This document shows, piece after piece, positions 6,115 through 6,293 of a stretch of 6,293 nt of DNA; positions within the stretch are counted from its first letter, which is position 1, and every line of letters starts with the position of its first letter. Origin of the DNA: an uncultured Bacteroidota bacterium (GTDB lineage Bacteria; Bacteroidota; Bacteroidia; 2-12-FULL-35-15); contig CAILDT010000941.1 in NCBI GenBank assembly GCA_903833025.1, positions 1-6,293 of the forward strand, in the 5' to 3' direction. The notes beneath the pieces are model-generated. The model had not been told where the DNA came from, searched no databases, and was given only the letters and a program-made list of their open reading frames with translations. The translations under genes and the position numbers were made by a program.

Positions 6115-6293
6115 TCTTCTCATCATATACTTTCTTTCCATCTCCTATCGCTCGTAAAAAATAAATACCTGCTGATAAATTTGGAATATCTACTGCCGAT
6201 TGTTGCAAGGCATTCTCTATGTTTTTCTGAAATACAAGAGTACCTTTTTCATCATATATATAAAGAGTAATTTGTTTCATCTCTTTATTTTTC
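6098..6293 (-). CDS. C-terminus of a probable type IX-secreted protein (5' end outside window)
   Basis: The reading frame is open to the window edge, so the 60 residues from the internal ATG (6278-6280) are not the real start: codons for KNKE precede that methionine without a stop. The visible part resembles a type A sorting domain of Por/type IX secretion substrates. It has strands ITLYIYDEKGTLVFQ, then SAVDIPNLSAGIYFLRA with the characteristic 'L-S-A-G-I-Y-F-L' core, then the closing strand KVYDEKIVVEK ending in a lysine. Such tails are recognised at the outer membrane and removed when the cargo is released or anchored. What the cargo domain does cannot be seen. The gene ends 18 bases before the antitoxin start and may read into the toxin-antitoxin pair. 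Confidence 0.8.
   Translation of the reverse strand, partial: KNKEMKQITLYIYDEKGTLVFQKNIENALQQSAVDIPNLSAGIYFLRAIGDGKKVYDEKIVVEK

Noticed and set aside
5865..6164. 99-codon open frame on the plus strand opposite the antitoxin
   Set aside because: It is antisense to the antitoxin and the type IX tail gene, which fit known families and known gene order. Its residues (many F, S, I) are typical of a reverse-strand shadow.

Overview
The window looks like part of a Bacteroidota chromosome. The evidence is the base composition (AT-rich), the lack of Shine-Dalgarno sequences, a two-component-regulator-propeller/Y_Y_Y protein fused to a SpoIIE-type phosphatase, a C-terminal tail resembling a type IX secretion (Por) sorting domain, and one promoter that fits the Bacteroidota consensus TTG...TAnnTTTG. 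The genus cannot be read from this sequence.

Layout. (1) Positions 1-53 are probably the last codons of an upstream plus-strand gene, followed after 18 bases by a 523-residue exported protein of unknown function (72-1643). (2) Positions 1644-2211 are a 568-base gap. It holds a strong inverted repeat (1789-1922) whose right half is a diverged tandem pair of 42-base units, then an AT-rich tract, then a leader that can fold into two mutually exclusive small hairpins. (3) Positions 2212-5589 encode a 1125-residue membrane sensor. It has a signal peptide, fourteen propeller repeats (fitting two seven-bladed propellers), a Y_Y_Y domain, one membrane helix, a coiled coil and a cytoplasmic PP2C/SpoIIE phosphatase with all its metal-binding acids. 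(4) Converging on it from the minus strand, only 8 bases away, is a compact RelE/ParE-type toxin-antitoxin pair (antitoxin 6079-5861, toxin 5864-5598, 4-base overlap) with its own candidate promoter. (5) At the right edge is the 3' end of a minus-strand gene for a probable type IX-secreted protein (6293-6098).

How the genes relate. The sensor would read a periplasmic signal through its propellers and change the activity of the internal phosphatase, as in partner-switching control of anti-sigma/anti-anti-sigma proteins. No partner gene lies in the window, so its targets are unknown. The toxin-antitoxin pair looks like an independent module. I see no CRISPR array, tRNA, rRNA, transposase or phage gene. 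The least explained structure is the intergenic repeat at 1789-1922. A second notable detail is a run of ten A inside the phosphatase coding region, where a slip of one base in either direction gives an immediate stop.
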